A DNA stretch of 22,055 bases, from IMG/VR virus record IMGVR_UViG_3300031787_000934, positions 1-22,055 of that record, one strand, 5' to 3'. The stretch is from a virus. A program made the position numbers and the translations under genes. Shown in pieces: positions 7,339 to 17,679 of the stretch (positions within the stretch are counted from its first letter, which is position 1; every line of letters begins with the position of its first letter). The notes beneath the pieces were generated by a model. That model saw nothing but the letters and a program-made list of their open reading frames with translations. It had not been told where the DNA came from and did no database searches.

Positions 7339-8205
7339 ATGGCAGATAAAGATTTTAAGGTCAAAAATAAGCTATTTGTCAATGGCTTAAATAACGCATC
7401 TGGCGTCATTCTCGCTACAAATAATAATTTAGATTCTCATACTACCCTTCCGACCCAATATGGTGGAACTGGAACAACAACATCGCCAAATGCGGGTCAA
7501 GTTCTATATTCCGTATCTGGAACATCATATGCGCCAACTACGTTGGCAGATCTTGTTACTGGGTCGAAATATCAATCATCTGCTCCATCATCTCCTGCCG
7601 TCGGGCAGATATGGATTGATTCAGATGAAGATGCGACCTCATTTGATCCGAATTTAATTCGTCGTCATCAATTTACAGCAACGGCGGGACAAACAAATTT
7701 CGTTACATCAATATCATTCGTAGATGGATTTGAGCAGGTATTCTTCAATGGTCTACTATTGTTAAAAGGAACAGATTATACAACATCTGGAAATAATACT
7801 GTTATTCTTTCTACTGCCGCCGCTTTGAATGATATTATCGAAGTATTAACAGTAACTAATCTTAATTCAACAAACACATATACTCAGTCTGAGATAAATG
7901 GATATTTGGCGGACAAGAAGACTGAGATATCATCTGCTATTTCAACTGCTACAAATTTGGCGGCGGGATATAGATATTTCGTTACTTCTGCTTCCGCTCT
8001 TACATTAACATTACCCTCATCCCCTTCAGTAAATGATCAAATAGACATTTTTGATGCATCTGGAAATGCTTCGACGTATAATATAACAGTAGCCCGTAAT
8101 GGCAAATTAATCAATGGCAATGCAGGAAATTTTATTATTGACGTAAATGGATCGTGGTACACGCTGGTATTTACAGGTAACACATATGGATGGAAGGTGG
8201 CATAA
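7339..8205 (+). CDS. tail fibre/virion structural protein
   Basis: A 288-residue protein and the first gene of the 7339-13311 operon. The start is set by a purine-rich ribosome binding site. Residues 1-20 repeat the KDFKVKN N-terminus of the 1716 gene. About 38-55 hold a fibre repeat (YGGTGTTTSPNAGQVLYSV), and about 78-96 a short linker module (SAPSSPAVGQIWIDSDEDAT). About 110-172 are a module common in environmental phage fibres (QFTATAGQTNFVTSISFVDG, VFFNGLLLLKGTDY, NTVILSTAAALNDIIEVLTV). Residues 207-288 form a beta domain (YRYFVTSASALTLTLPSSPS, DQIDIFDASGNAST, GWKV) that recurs as almost the whole of the 11426 protein. It is a mosaic fibre; no enzymatic residues are recognised. It probably bridges a baseplate docking point and an outer fibre. 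Confidence 0.8.
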   Translation: MADKDFKVKNKLFVNGLNNASGVILATNNNLDSHTTLPTQYGGTGTTTSPNAGQVLYSVSGTSYAPTTLADLVTGSKYQSSAPSSPAVGQIWIDSDEDATSFDPNLIRRHQFTATAGQTNFVTSISFVDGFEQVFFNGLLLLKGTDYTTSGNNTVILSTAAALNDIIEVLTVTNLNSTNTYTQSEINGYLADKKTEISSAISTATNLAAGYRYFVTSASALTLTLPSSPSVNDQIDIFDASGNASTYNITVARNGKLINGNAGNFIIDVNGSWYTLVFTGNTYGWKVA

Positions 8206-9776
8206 TGGCTGATTTAAGAGCATCTGGACTCGGAGGAGTCCCTAAAGGTGAAACAGCCGATAGGCCTGCATCTCCATCAATTGGTGATGTGTTTTATAAT
8301 GGATCATTGGGATGTTTGGAAATTTATACATCTCAAGGATGGGTAGCATCTTCTGCTCCACCTGCAATTCCAACATCTGTTGTAGCCACAGATCAGGGAT
8401 CTGGAAGAGCATTTAATAATGGACAGGCATCTGTAGCTTTCAGTGCTGGTTCCAATGGAGGAATTTCCTCTGACTATGAAGTTACTCCAAGTCCAGCAAC
8501 CACCCCATCATCGTTTACTGGATCTTCAAGTCCAATTATAGTAACTGGATTGCAATCATCTACGCAATATACATATACAGTTAAGTCACGTAATAATTTT
8601 GGAACATCTGTTGCATCGACTGCATCTTCAGCAGTAACTGCAACAACAGTTCCAGGAGCTCCAACTATAGGAACAGCTACAAGCGCTGGCGCAGATTCTA
8701 TATCTTTAACATTTACTGCAGGATCCACTGGTGGGTCTGCAATAACAAATTATAAATATTCTACAAATGGAACAACGTACACAGCACTGTCACCAGAACA
8801 AACATCTAGTCCATTAACAATTAGTGGTTTAACTACTGGGCAATCATATTCATTTTATTTAAAAGCAGTAAATGCTAATGGAGATTCTTCTGCCAGTTCT
8901 GCAAGCAATTCTGCTACTCCAACTGCACTTTTTGAAATCATGGTAGTGGCAGGTGGAGGTGGAACTTACTCTGGCGGAGGCGGCGCTGGTGGTTTTAGAG
9001 TTTTATCAAATCAAATATTAAATACAGGAACAACTTACACAGCAACAATTGGCGGCGGTGGCGCAGGAGGAACTGGGTCTGGTGGTTTAAACGGATCATC
9101 TGGATCAAATTCTAGTTTTTCTGGAAGTGGATTAACTACTATCACATCTTCTGGAGGAGGTAGGGGCGGACCCATTAATGCTGATGAGGCAATGAGCGGA
9201 GGATCGGGTGGTGGAGGTGGTAGAGCTAGCGTTGGAGAGTGGAGCAATAAAGCAGGAAACGTAGGTGGCTACACTCCTGCAGAAGGAAATCAGGGTGGTA
9301 AAAATCGTGGTGCAGATCCTTATAATGGAGGCGGCGGCGGAGGCGCAGGTGGCGCAGGTGAAAATGCAACAACTACTACAACAGCAAATGCTGGCGCTAA
9401 GGGCGGTGTAGGAAATTCCTCCTATTCTTCTTGGGGTGCTGCAACGTCAAGCGGCGAAAATGTCGGTGGAATTTATTATTATGCTGGAGGAGGAGGAAGC
9501 GGTGGTGATGGAGGCAATTCTCCTAGAGGCTTAGGTGGAGACGGCGGCGGTGGTGATGGTGCTTATAATGGTGTTGGAAGTTCTGGAATGTCCAATACTG
9601 GCGGTGGAGGAGGCGGAGGAGGAAATGCCGCAGGTGGCTCTGGAGGAAGTGGAATTATTATAATTCGTAGAGAAGGCTCATATACAGCTACATCTACAAC
9701 AAATTCTCCAACAAGATATGAATCTGGTGGATATACATACTATAAATTTACTTCAACTGGGACTATAACAATCTAA
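8205..9776 (+). CDS. tail fibre/adhesin: two FnIII plus glycine-rich domain
   Basis: An upstream in-frame ATG at 8190 exists, but the ATG at 8205 forms the TAATG overlap used throughout this cluster, so 523 residues is preferred. Residues 16-46 are the short docking-type segment (TADRPASPSIGDVFYNGSLG, EIYTSQGW). FnIII domains lie at about 54-148 (EVTPSPATTPSSF, IIVTGLQSSTQYTYTVKSRN) and 150-239 (NYKYSTNGTTYTAL, LTISGLTTGQSYSFYLKAVN). From about 243 the chain is glycine-rich, opening with IMVVAGGGG and ending in GSGIIIIRREG. The last 30 residues (YESGGYTYYKFTSTGTITI) are a C-terminal strand motif shared with the 11779 protein. The whole N-terminal half is homologous to the 11779 protein, while the glycine-rich part differs, as expected for alternative receptor tips. 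Confidence 0.85.
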   Translation: MADLRASGLGGVPKGETADRPASPSIGDVFYNGSLGCLEIYTSQGWVASSAPPAIPTSVVATDQGSGRAFNNGQASVAFSAGSNGGISSDYEVTPSPATTPSSFTGSSSPIIVTGLQSSTQYTYTVKSRNNFGTSVASTASSAVTATTVPGAPTIGTATSAGADSISLTFTAGSTGGSAITNYKYSTNGTTYTALSPEQTSSPLTISGLTTGQSYSFYLKAVNANGDSSASSASNSATPTALFEIMVVAGGGGTYSGGGGAGGFRVLSNQILNTGTTYTATIGGGGAGGTGSGGLNGSSGSNSSFSGSGLTTITSSGGGRGGPINADEAMSGGSGGGGGRASVGEWSNKAGNVGGYTPAEGNQGGKNRGADPYNGGGGGGAGGAGENATTTTTANAGAKGGVGNSSYSSWGAATSSGENVGGIYYYAGGGGSGGDGGNSPRGLGGDGGGGDGAYNGVGSSGMSNTGGGGGGGGNAAGGSGGSGIIIIRREGSYTATSTTNSPTRYESGGYTYYKFTSTGTITI

Positions 9777-11407
9777 TGTCCAGAATCAGAGATATAGCAA
9801 ATCTATTTAGTGCAAATACAGATGCGGCAACTGATGCTGAAGTTACCGCCGCAATTTCTGCACATAATACATCTGCTAATGGACATGTAAAGAGAGGAAA
9901 TACTGCTTCTCGTCCCGCCTCTCCTTCTGCTGGTGATGTTTATGCAAATACTCAAACAGGACTTATAGAGATGTATACATCTTCTGGATGGTCTTCAATT
10001 GGAGTAATTCCAAACGCTGTAACAATTGGAACATCTTCAGATATTGGAACAAATATTGCATATGGATCAGGATCAGTATCAGTTCCATTTACCGAAGGAG
10101 CAGTTGCTGGAACAACATATACAGCAACATCTAGTCCTGGATCAATAACAGGGTCTGCTTCATCTTCACCAATAACTGTTTCTGGATTAACTCAAGGCAC
10201 AGCATATACTTTTAGCGTAGTTGCAACAAATTCATATGGAAATTCTGTAGCAAGTTCAGCATCAAATTCGGTTACTCCAACTTCTGTTCCACAAGCGCCA
10301 ACGATAACTTCGGTTACAAATATTGGAGGGGTGTCTGGAGGAGCTATTTCAGTTGCAATATCTTCAAATGCAACTGGTGGAAAATCTATTACCTCATACA
10401 CAGTAACATCAAGTCCTGGTAATATTACCGCAACAGGCACTTCGCCAGTAACTGTAACTGGCTTAACAAATGGCACATCATATACATTTACAGCTGTAGC
10501 AACAAATGAAAATGGAAATTCAATCTCATCTTCAGCAAGCAGCAGCATAACTCCGTCAGTAGGAACATCTTCAGTCGACTATCTTGTTGTGGCTGGCGGC
10601 GGCGGTGGAGGATCTATAAATGGAGGAGGCGGTGCTGGTGGCTATAGGACTGCAACAAGTTTTGCAATTACTCCAGGAACATCACTTACAATAACAGTTG
10701 GTGCAGGAGGTAATAGAGGTTACAATGGAGGAGGAACTGGAGGACATGCAGTTCCAAGTAATGGAAGTAATTCGGTTTTTTCAACTATTACATCTTTAGG
10801 TGGAGGATCTGGTGGTCATAGAGATGACAATGGAAGTGTTAAAGAAGTTCAGTCTGGAGGATCTGGTGGTGGCGGCAGACAACCCGTTGGAACTCCAACA
10901 CCCTCTACTTTAGGTGGATCTGGAACAGCAGGTCAAGGAAATAATGGAGGATCTGCTGCTAGTAACGCTGGCGGCGGTGGCGGCGGTGGTGCTGGTGCTG
11001 TAGGTGGAAATGCTTCAGGAACAACTGGTGGTGCTGGTGGCGCTGGAACGGCTAGTTCAATAACTGGATCTTCTATAACTTACGCAGGTGGTGGCGGTGG
11101 TGCTGGCACAGCAACAGCTGGAGCTTCAAGCTCAGGTGGTGGAGGAGTTGGTTCTAGACTAAATAATCCTACTCAAGTCGCTGCCTCTGGAACAACAAAT
11201 TTAGGTGGCGGCGGTGGCGGCGGTGGATATAGTGGAGATGTCGCAGCAGGTGCTGGTTCAGGCGGATCTGGAGTTGTTATAATTGCTTACTCAAACAGTT
11301 ATCCAGCCCCATATTTAATTAGTGCTGGATTAACTTACGATACTCCAAGTCGTGCAGGATATAGAGTTTATAGATTTACAGCTGGAACAGGGACAATACA
11401 GTTTTAA
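9776..11407 (+). CDS. tail fibre/adhesin: two FnIII plus glycine-rich domain
   Basis: A 543-residue protein with a TAATG overlap and no clear Shine-Dalgarno, so it depends on ribosomes finishing the gene before. Residues 1-75 (MSRIRDIANLFSANTD, NGHVKRGNTASRPASPSAGD, MYTSSGW) are homologous to the N-terminus of the 394 protein and unlike the adjacent 8205 gene. FnIII domains lie at about 80-168 and 171-260 (TVTSSPGNITATG, VTVTGLTNGTSYTFTAVATN). Residues about 265-505 are glycine-rich (VDYLVVAGGGGGGS, GGGGGGGAGAVGG, GGGGGGGGY). The C-terminal strand motif is YRVYRFTAGTGTIQF. It is the longest of the family here. It is predicted to be an extended fibre or receptor-binding tip; the receptor is unknown. 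Confidence 0.85.
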   Translation: MSRIRDIANLFSANTDAATDAEVTAAISAHNTSANGHVKRGNTASRPASPSAGDVYANTQTGLIEMYTSSGWSSIGVIPNAVTIGTSSDIGTNIAYGSGSVSVPFTEGAVAGTTYTATSSPGSITGSASSSPITVSGLTQGTAYTFSVVATNSYGNSVASSASNSVTPTSVPQAPTITSVTNIGGVSGGAISVAISSNATGGKSITSYTVTSSPGNITATGTSPVTVTGLTNGTSYTFTAVATNENGNSISSSASSSITPSVGTSSVDYLVVAGGGGGGSINGGGGAGGYRTATSFAITPGTSLTITVGAGGNRGYNGGGTGGHAVPSNGSNSVFSTITSLGGGSGGHRDDNGSVKEVQSGGSGGGGRQPVGTPTPSTLGGSGTAGQGNNGGSAASNAGGGGGGGAGAVGGNASGTTGGAGGAGTASSITGSSITYAGGGGGAGTATAGASSSGGGGVGSRLNNPTQVAASGTTNLGGGGGGGGYSGDVAAGAGSGGSGVVIIAYSNSYPAPYLISAGLTYDTPSRAGYRVYRFTAGTGTIQF

Positions 11408-11425
11408 TATGAAGGAATTAATATA

Positions 11426-11779
11426 ATGGCTAAAATAATTAAAGTATGGGACGGAACAGAATGGCAAACCGTTGGTGTTGCTGCTGCTCTTCCTTCCGCC
11501 TTTAATGTAGTTCAATCAGCAAATGGAACTCTATCTGCTGGCCGTAATTATTTTGTAGATACTACTGCTGCTAGGACTCTTACTCTTCCCGCCTCTCCTT
11601 CTGTAGGCGACACAATTACAATTTACGATGCTTCTGGGACGGCGGCAACAAATAACATAACAATAGCCAGAAACGGCAGTAATATTAATGGAGTAGCAGA
11701 TAATGCTATAATAGATGTAAATCAAGCTAGCTCAACATTTGTATATACAGGAGCGACGGTAGGATGGAGGTTTGACTAA
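11426..11779 (+). CDS. small fibre-domain protein, paralogue of 7339 C-terminus
   Basis: A 117-residue protein with AAGGA 9 bases before the ATG. Residues 1-20 are a short unique N-terminus (MAKIIKVWDGTEWQTVGVAA), whose W-D-G-T-E-W resembles the YNGSAWK units of the 15415 protein. Residues about 30-117 (GRNYFVDTTAARTLTLPASP, DTITIYDASGTAATNNITIA, RNGSNINGVADNAIIDVNQA, GWRFD) match the C-terminal domain of the 7339 protein position by position. It is therefore a free-standing version of a fibre domain. It may trimerise or cap the fibre made from the neighbouring large genes. Its stop overlaps the next gene by TAATG. Confidence 0.75.
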   Translation: MAKIIKVWDGTEWQTVGVAAALPSAFNVVQSANGTLSAGRNYFVDTTAARTLTLPASPSVGDTITIYDASGTAATNNITIARNGSNINGVADNAIIDVNQASSTFVYTGATVGWRFD

Positions 11780-13311
11780 TGGCAATTAGAAAATCATCTA
11801 TATCAGGAACACCTTTTGGTCAAACAGCAGACAGACCTTCATCTCCATCAATTGGACAAACATTTTATAATGGCACAAATGGATTACTAGAAATTTATAC
11901 AGCAGGAGGATGGATGGCAGTTTCTGGAGCAGCTTCTCCAGTTCCAACATCTGTAGTTGCAACAAATCAAGGGTCCAGCAGAGCGTTTAATAACGGTCAA
12001 GCATCTATCGCATTTTCGGCAGGCACTGGCGGAGGTATAGCATCAGAATATGTAGTTACGCCATCTCCTGCAACATCTCCAACGACATTTAGCGGAGCCT
12101 CATCTCCAATTACTGTAACTGGACTTCAATCATCACAACAATATACATATACAGTACAATCAAGAAATAATTTTGGGACTTCTTTAGCATCAACTCCCTC
12201 ATCAGGAGTTGCTGCAACAACCGTGCCACAGGCTCCTACAATTGGAACTGCAACATCAGGTGATGCACAGGCATCTGTTACATTTACAGCAGGAGCAACT
12301 GGTGGCTCTGCTATAACTTCATATACCGTAACTTCATCTCCAGGAAATATTACAGCATCTGGTGCATCGTCACCAATTACTGTAACTGGCCTGACAAATG
12401 GAACTGCTTATACATTTACAGTTACTGCAACAAACGCTAATGGAACTTCTACAGCAAGTTCTGCAAGTAATTCAATTACACCATTAGCTCCAATATCTGT
12501 AGATTATATAGTTGTCGCTGGTGGAGGATCATCTGGTTATTCTAATGGAGGAAACTATGTTTCAGGCGGCGGCGGTGCTGGCGGATATTTAACTGGATCA
12601 CTTTCATTATTTAAACAAACTTCATATACAATTACAGTAGGAGCGGGAGCAACAGCAAAAGATGCATCGTCTCAAGGTCCTGGATCACAAGGATCAAATT
12701 CAACATTTGCAACAATAACTTCTACAGGAGGAGGTTATGGAGCTACTGGTAGTGGCGGTCCAGGCGGTTCTGGTGGCGGAGGCGGACCAGCTAATCAATC
12801 TGGTGGTGCAGCATCACCTGCTGGTCAAGGATATCCTGGAGCAAGTAATGCTTACACAGGAACAAGCGGATATGCAGGCGGAGGTGGAGGAGGTGCTGGT
12901 GGAGCGGGACAACCTGGACCATCAGATGGCGCTGGCGCAGGCGGAGTAGGTAGAAATACTGAGTCTGCATGGTTATCAATAGTTTCTGCTGGTTCTGGAG
13001 GATACCTTGCTGGTGGCGGTGGAGGCGCAACATGGAATGCTAATAAAGTCGGCGCAGGCGGCGCAGGCGGCGGCGGCGCAGGCGGAGGTAACTCAACGAA
13101 TACAGCAGTTTCTGGAACAACAAATACTGGAGGCGGCGGAGGCGGCGGAGGAAACGGATTTATTGGAGGTAATGGTGGATCTGGCATAGTAATTATTAGA
13201 TATCCAGATTCTAATGCTGCTGCTTCTTCTACCACTGGATCTCCATCTACATTTACTTCTGGCGGATACAGATATTATAAATTTACTTCAAGTGGAAGTA
13301 TAATTATTTAA
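11779..13311 (+). CDS. tail fibre/adhesin: two FnIII plus glycine-rich domain
   Basis: A 510-residue protein and the last gene of the 7339 operon. Residues 15-45 (QTADRPSSPSIGQTFYNGTN, EIYTAGGW) and FnIII 1 (about 54-148, TPSPATSPTTFSG, TVTGLQSSQQYTYTVQSRNN) are homologous to the 8205 protein. FnIII 2 (about 150-235, SYTVTSSPGNITASGASSPI) is instead closest to the single FnIII of the 394 gene, at DNA level too, so the gene is a mosaic. Residues about 240-480 are glycine-rich (YIVVAGGGSSGY, GGGGAGGAG, GGGGGGGGNGF, GSGIVIIRYPD). The C-terminal motif is FTSGGYRYYKFTSSGSIII. The role is inferred to be receptor binding or fibre extension. Confidence 0.85.
   Translation: MAIRKSSISGTPFGQTADRPSSPSIGQTFYNGTNGLLEIYTAGGWMAVSGAASPVPTSVVATNQGSSRAFNNGQASIAFSAGTGGGIASEYVVTPSPATSPTTFSGASSPITVTGLQSSQQYTYTVQSRNNFGTSLASTPSSGVAATTVPQAPTIGTATSGDAQASVTFTAGATGGSAITSYTVTSSPGNITASGASSPITVTGLTNGTAYTFTVTATNANGTSTASSASNSITPLAPISVDYIVVAGGGSSGYSNGGNYVSGGGGAGGYLTGSLSLFKQTSYTITVGAGATAKDASSQGPGSQGSNSTFATITSTGGGYGATGSGGPGGSGGGGGPANQSGGAASPAGQGYPGASNAYTGTSGYAGGGGGGAGGAGQPGPSDGAGAGGVGRNTESAWLSIVSAGSGGYLAGGGGGATWNANKVGAGGAGGGGAGGGNSTNTAVSGTTNTGGGGGGGGNGFIGGNGGSGIVIIRYPDSNAAASSTTGSPSTFTSGGYRYYKFTSSGSIII
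12319..12429 (+). repeat. FnIII DNA segment shared with 715-825 (copy 2)
   Basis: Second copy of the segment, with the identical core at 12346-12374. It lies in FnIII domain 2 of the 11779 gene, whose other parts resemble the 8205 gene, pointing to domain exchange or gene conversion. Confidence 0.75.
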
Positions 13312-13314
13312 TCA

Positions 13315-13343
13315 TTGATTTTTTTTATTTAATATAGTATATT
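13315..13343 (+). promoter_or_regulatory. leaderless-type promoter for the glycosyltransferase gene
   Basis: TTGATT at 13315-13320, a 17-base spacer and TATATT at 13338-13343, then 6 bases to the ATG at 13350. No Shine-Dalgarno is present. AATATA-G-TATATT (13331-13343) is a small dyad over the -10 box, but in such AT-rich DNA it may be chance. Confidence 0.5.
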
Positions 13344-13349
13344 TAATAC

Positions 13350-15412
<2,063 letters not shown>

Positions 15413-15414
15413 TC

Positions 15415-16947
15415 ATGGTAAGCAAATTATATGATGGCTCTAACTGGAAAAATATAAACGGATTAAAATTATACAATGGTTCCGCCTGGAAAAATGCAGT
15501 AAGAGGTTGGATGTGGAATGGATCTGCATGGAAACAATGGTATCCAGAATATCCAATAAATACGGCGGCGCCAACAGTTTCTGGAACAGCTACACAAGGA
15601 AATACTCTTTCTTGTACAACAGGATCTTGGAACTCTAATCTAGCATACTCACCAGCGTCATACTCCTATCAGTGGAGACGTGGATCAAGCGACATATCTG
15701 GTGCAACTAGTTCTACATATAGCACAGTTGTTGCAGATGTTGGAAATGCAATATCTTGTAGAGTAACCGCAACAAATAATAGAGGATCTACCCCAGTAAT
15801 ATCTAGTAATTCAATTACTGTAACTAGTGCTGCTGTAACAAATGTTACAGCGCCAACTACTGGAGGTAGCACATTTTTAGGCGGAACAGCAACAGTTACA
15901 ACAGGAACATGGAATGGTAATCCAAACTCTTATTCATATCAATGGTATAACGCAAGTAACGGAACAGCAATATCTGGAGCTACATCCTCATCACTAACAA
16001 TCCCAGCATCTGTAGTTGGAGCATCTGTATGGTGTCTAGTTACTGCTACAAATACATCGACAGGATCTTCAGCTTCTGCATATAGCAGTTCATTTATTGC
16101 ATTGCCAACGGTAACAGGTTTGTCAGTATCTGATTCAACAATTACCCCAGGAGCACCGTCTTCAGTTAGCGTAACAGTTACTGGACAAACAACTGCAAAC
16201 GTATCTTGGGGAGCAGGAACAAACATATCTTTTTATGATGGATATTCATCTGTTGGAACTTTAACAAATAGAAATGATAGTACTAGAACTGCAAATGTTG
16301 TAAGCGGTACTGCAGGAACTTCCTTTACTGTTTTTATAAGATCTGCAAATTTTAATGGTCGTGTTACTGGAAGCTGGAATGCAATATCTGGATCACACAC
16401 TACAGTTACATATTATATTTATGTAGATGGAAGTTTTATTACTACTACAACTTCTAATTCTTATACATATACAAAAGGAAATACTTCAGGAAGCACATCT
16501 TTTCAAGTGGTGGCATATGTGGGAGGCTCGCAAGGATCTTCACAATCAGGTTCTGTTAGTTTAACTACTAAGTATTCAGGATATACAAGTGGATCTGGAA
16601 CTTTTCAATCTGCAGCAGTAGCGCCATCTACCCCAACAAATGGTGGAGGAACGTATCAGCTTCCTTCGTCTGGAAATAATTTTAATTATATAACAAATGC
16701 TACTTTTACATCTTCGTCTTCTGGAACAACTCCAATTACTTATAGTTGGACAGTGTATTCATCAGACTTTAATACTGGACCATGGTCTCTTAGAAATTCA
16801 GGAACACTTTCTTCTAGCAGCTTATCCACAACTTTAAATATTCCCCAGCAAGGATGGGATTCTGATTCGTATGGTTCGTGGGCACAATATAATGTAACTG
16901 CATCAAATAGCGCTGGAAGTAGCGGAACATTAACATGGGTGATTTAA
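15415..16947 (+). CDS. surface/fibre protein with Ig-like domains
   Basis: A 510-residue protein beginning 2 bases after the collagen-like gene. Residues 3-43 hold three short units (LYDGSNWKN, LYNGSAWKN, MWNGSAWKQ), a repeat found at phage fibre N-termini. Residues about 50-140 are a bacterial Ig-like domain (PTVSGTATQGNTLSCTTGSW, SYQWRRGSSDISGATSSTYS, ISCRVTATNNRGS). Residues about 142-228 are a second (TVTTGTWNGNP, SYQWYNASNGTAISGATSSS). The remainder (230-510) is Ser/Thr/Gly-rich beta sequence, with possible further Ig/FnIII-like folds (ANVSWGAGTNISFYDGYSSV, TYYIYVDGSFITTTTSNSYT, ITYSWTVYSSDFNTGPWSLR). Ig-like domains on phage virions are thought to aid weak binding to cell-surface carbohydrate. 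No enzyme motif is seen. Confidence 0.8.
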   Translation: MVSKLYDGSNWKNINGLKLYNGSAWKNAVRGWMWNGSAWKQWYPEYPINTAAPTVSGTATQGNTLSCTTGSWNSNLAYSPASYSYQWRRGSSDISGATSSTYSTVVADVGNAISCRVTATNNRGSTPVISSNSITVTSAAVTNVTAPTTGGSTFLGGTATVTTGTWNGNPNSYSYQWYNASNGTAISGATSSSLTIPASVVGASVWCLVTATNTSTGSSASAYSSSFIALPTVTGLSVSDSTITPGAPSSVSVTVTGQTTANVSWGAGTNISFYDGYSSVGTLTNRNDSTRTANVVSGTAGTSFTVFIRSANFNGRVTGSWNAISGSHTTVTYYIYVDGSFITTTTSNSYTYTKGNTSGSTSFQVVAYVGGSQGSSQSGSVSLTTKYSGYTSGSGTFQSAAVAPSTPTNGGGTYQLPSSGNNFNYITNATFTSSSSGTTPITYSWTVYSSDFNTGPWSLRNSGTLSSSSLSTTLNIPQQGWDSDSYGSWAQYNVTASNSAGSSGTLTWVI

Positions 16948-17141
16948 TGGATAACATAGATAAAATAAAAGTGTTGTCTGCTAAAATAAATGCTATAGAA
17001 ATAGGATTGGAATGGCTTGCTGAAAATAATTCAACTGGCCCTATACCAAATGGCAAGATGTCAACAGAGCAGCAAATCTCTAATTTGATATCTCAAAAAA
17101 ATGCCTTACAACAAGAAGTTGATAGGCTAAATAATATATAG
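16947..17141 (+). CDS. short coiled-coil protein
   Basis: An in-frame ATG at 16935 would add MGDL, but the ATG at 16947 gives the TAATG overlap common in this cluster, so 64 residues is preferred. The C-terminal third reads as a heptad repeat (ISNLISQKNALQQEVDRLNN), and the N-terminal part is also helical (KIKVLSAKINAIEIGLEWLA) before a short break containing Gly and Pro. It is probably a small oligomerising protein, perhaps a fibre or tail assembly factor. No named family is recognised. Confidence 0.65.
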   Translation: MDNIDKIKVLSAKINAIEIGLEWLAENNSTGPIPNGKMSTEQQISNLISQKNALQQEVDRLNNI

Positions 17142-17149
17142 GAGGAATA

Positions 17150-17350
17150 ATGGCAACATATACACAACTTACAGATGATGAAAAGGCTCAGATTAAGATT
17201 GCAGCAAAACGTAATCTTGAATATCAGATGTATGCTCTTGAGGTTGAAGTAATTGCAGAAAATGCAAAGACATCACCAGACGCAGCAAAAGTTTCTGAAC
17301 TAGAAGATCAGATTGCTGAGAAGCAGGCTCAAATAGCAGCAATTGTCTAA
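17150..17350 (+). CDS. short helical coiled-coil protein
   Basis: A 66-residue protein with a strong AGGAGG (17140-17145) overlapping the previous stop. It is almost wholly helical and charged (DDEKAQIKIAAKRNLEYQMY, VSELEDQIAEKQAQIAAI), with heptad spacing in the last 20 residues. It pairs with the preceding short coiled-coil gene; the two could form a hetero-oligomer or act as successive assembly factors. The strong ribosome binding site suggests higher production than for its reinitiation-dependent neighbours. Confidence 0.65.
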   Translation: MATYTQLTDDEKAQIKIAAKRNLEYQMYALEVEVIAENAKTSPDAAKVSELEDQIAEKQAQIAAIV

Positions 17351-17679
17351 TGTCATATAAAGCATCTATACTATACGATTATCCAATAGCTTATTATCCA
17401 TTGGATGATTTAACAACTGTGGATTTGGTAAACGATTATAACGATTTCCTGTCACAGTTTTCGTCGTATCAAGATGTTTTAGATAATGTTTCTTCATATG
17501 CAAATATTTATGGAGATATTGTGTATGATCACTCTGGATGTGAAAATGATGGCAATTATATAGGAGATCCAGAATCTGAAATTCTTCCTATAGTAATTGG
17601 AAATGGACGAGCTACAAAAATAACAAACAATAACTCTATTGTATATAACTTAATAAATGATTATACTGGTGGTGCATAA
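17350..17679 (+). CDS. N-terminal part of a LamG-type lectin, separate gene
   Basis: A 109-residue protein, TAATG-coupled to the gene before and to the gene after. Residues 3-20 (YKASILYDYPIAYYPLDD) and 57-100 (DIVYDHSGCENDGNYIG, LPIVIGNGRATKITNNNSIV) match the first strands of laminin-G/concanavalin-like domains, whose usual opening is 'hPxAYWPLxD...DxSGxxNdGxY...'. The expected continuation (FTIEFWLYP) is at the start of the next gene in another frame. The protein is thus either a deliberately separate half-domain or the result of a frameshift. It is unlikely to fold as a full LamG alone. Confidence 0.7.
   Translation: MSYKASILYDYPIAYYPLDDLTTVDLVNDYNDFLSQFSSYQDVLDNVSSYANIYGDIVYDHSGCENDGNYIGDPESEILPIVIGNGRATKITNNNSIVYNLINDYTGGA

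Noticed and set aside
8190-8204. ATG 8190 as start of the 8205 gene
   Set aside because: ATG 8205 forms the TAATG junction used repeatedly in the cluster and begins MADLRAS; the 8190 extension overlaps the coding end of the previous gene by 16 bases.
12852-13235. Antisense Pro-rich open frames opposite the glycine-rich and collagen genes (also 1323-1517, 9035-9247, 14491-14706, 14935-15213)
   Set aside because: GGN/GCN codons read in reverse give Pro/Ala/Val-rich frames; they have no ribosome binding sites and are composition shadows of strongly supported genes.
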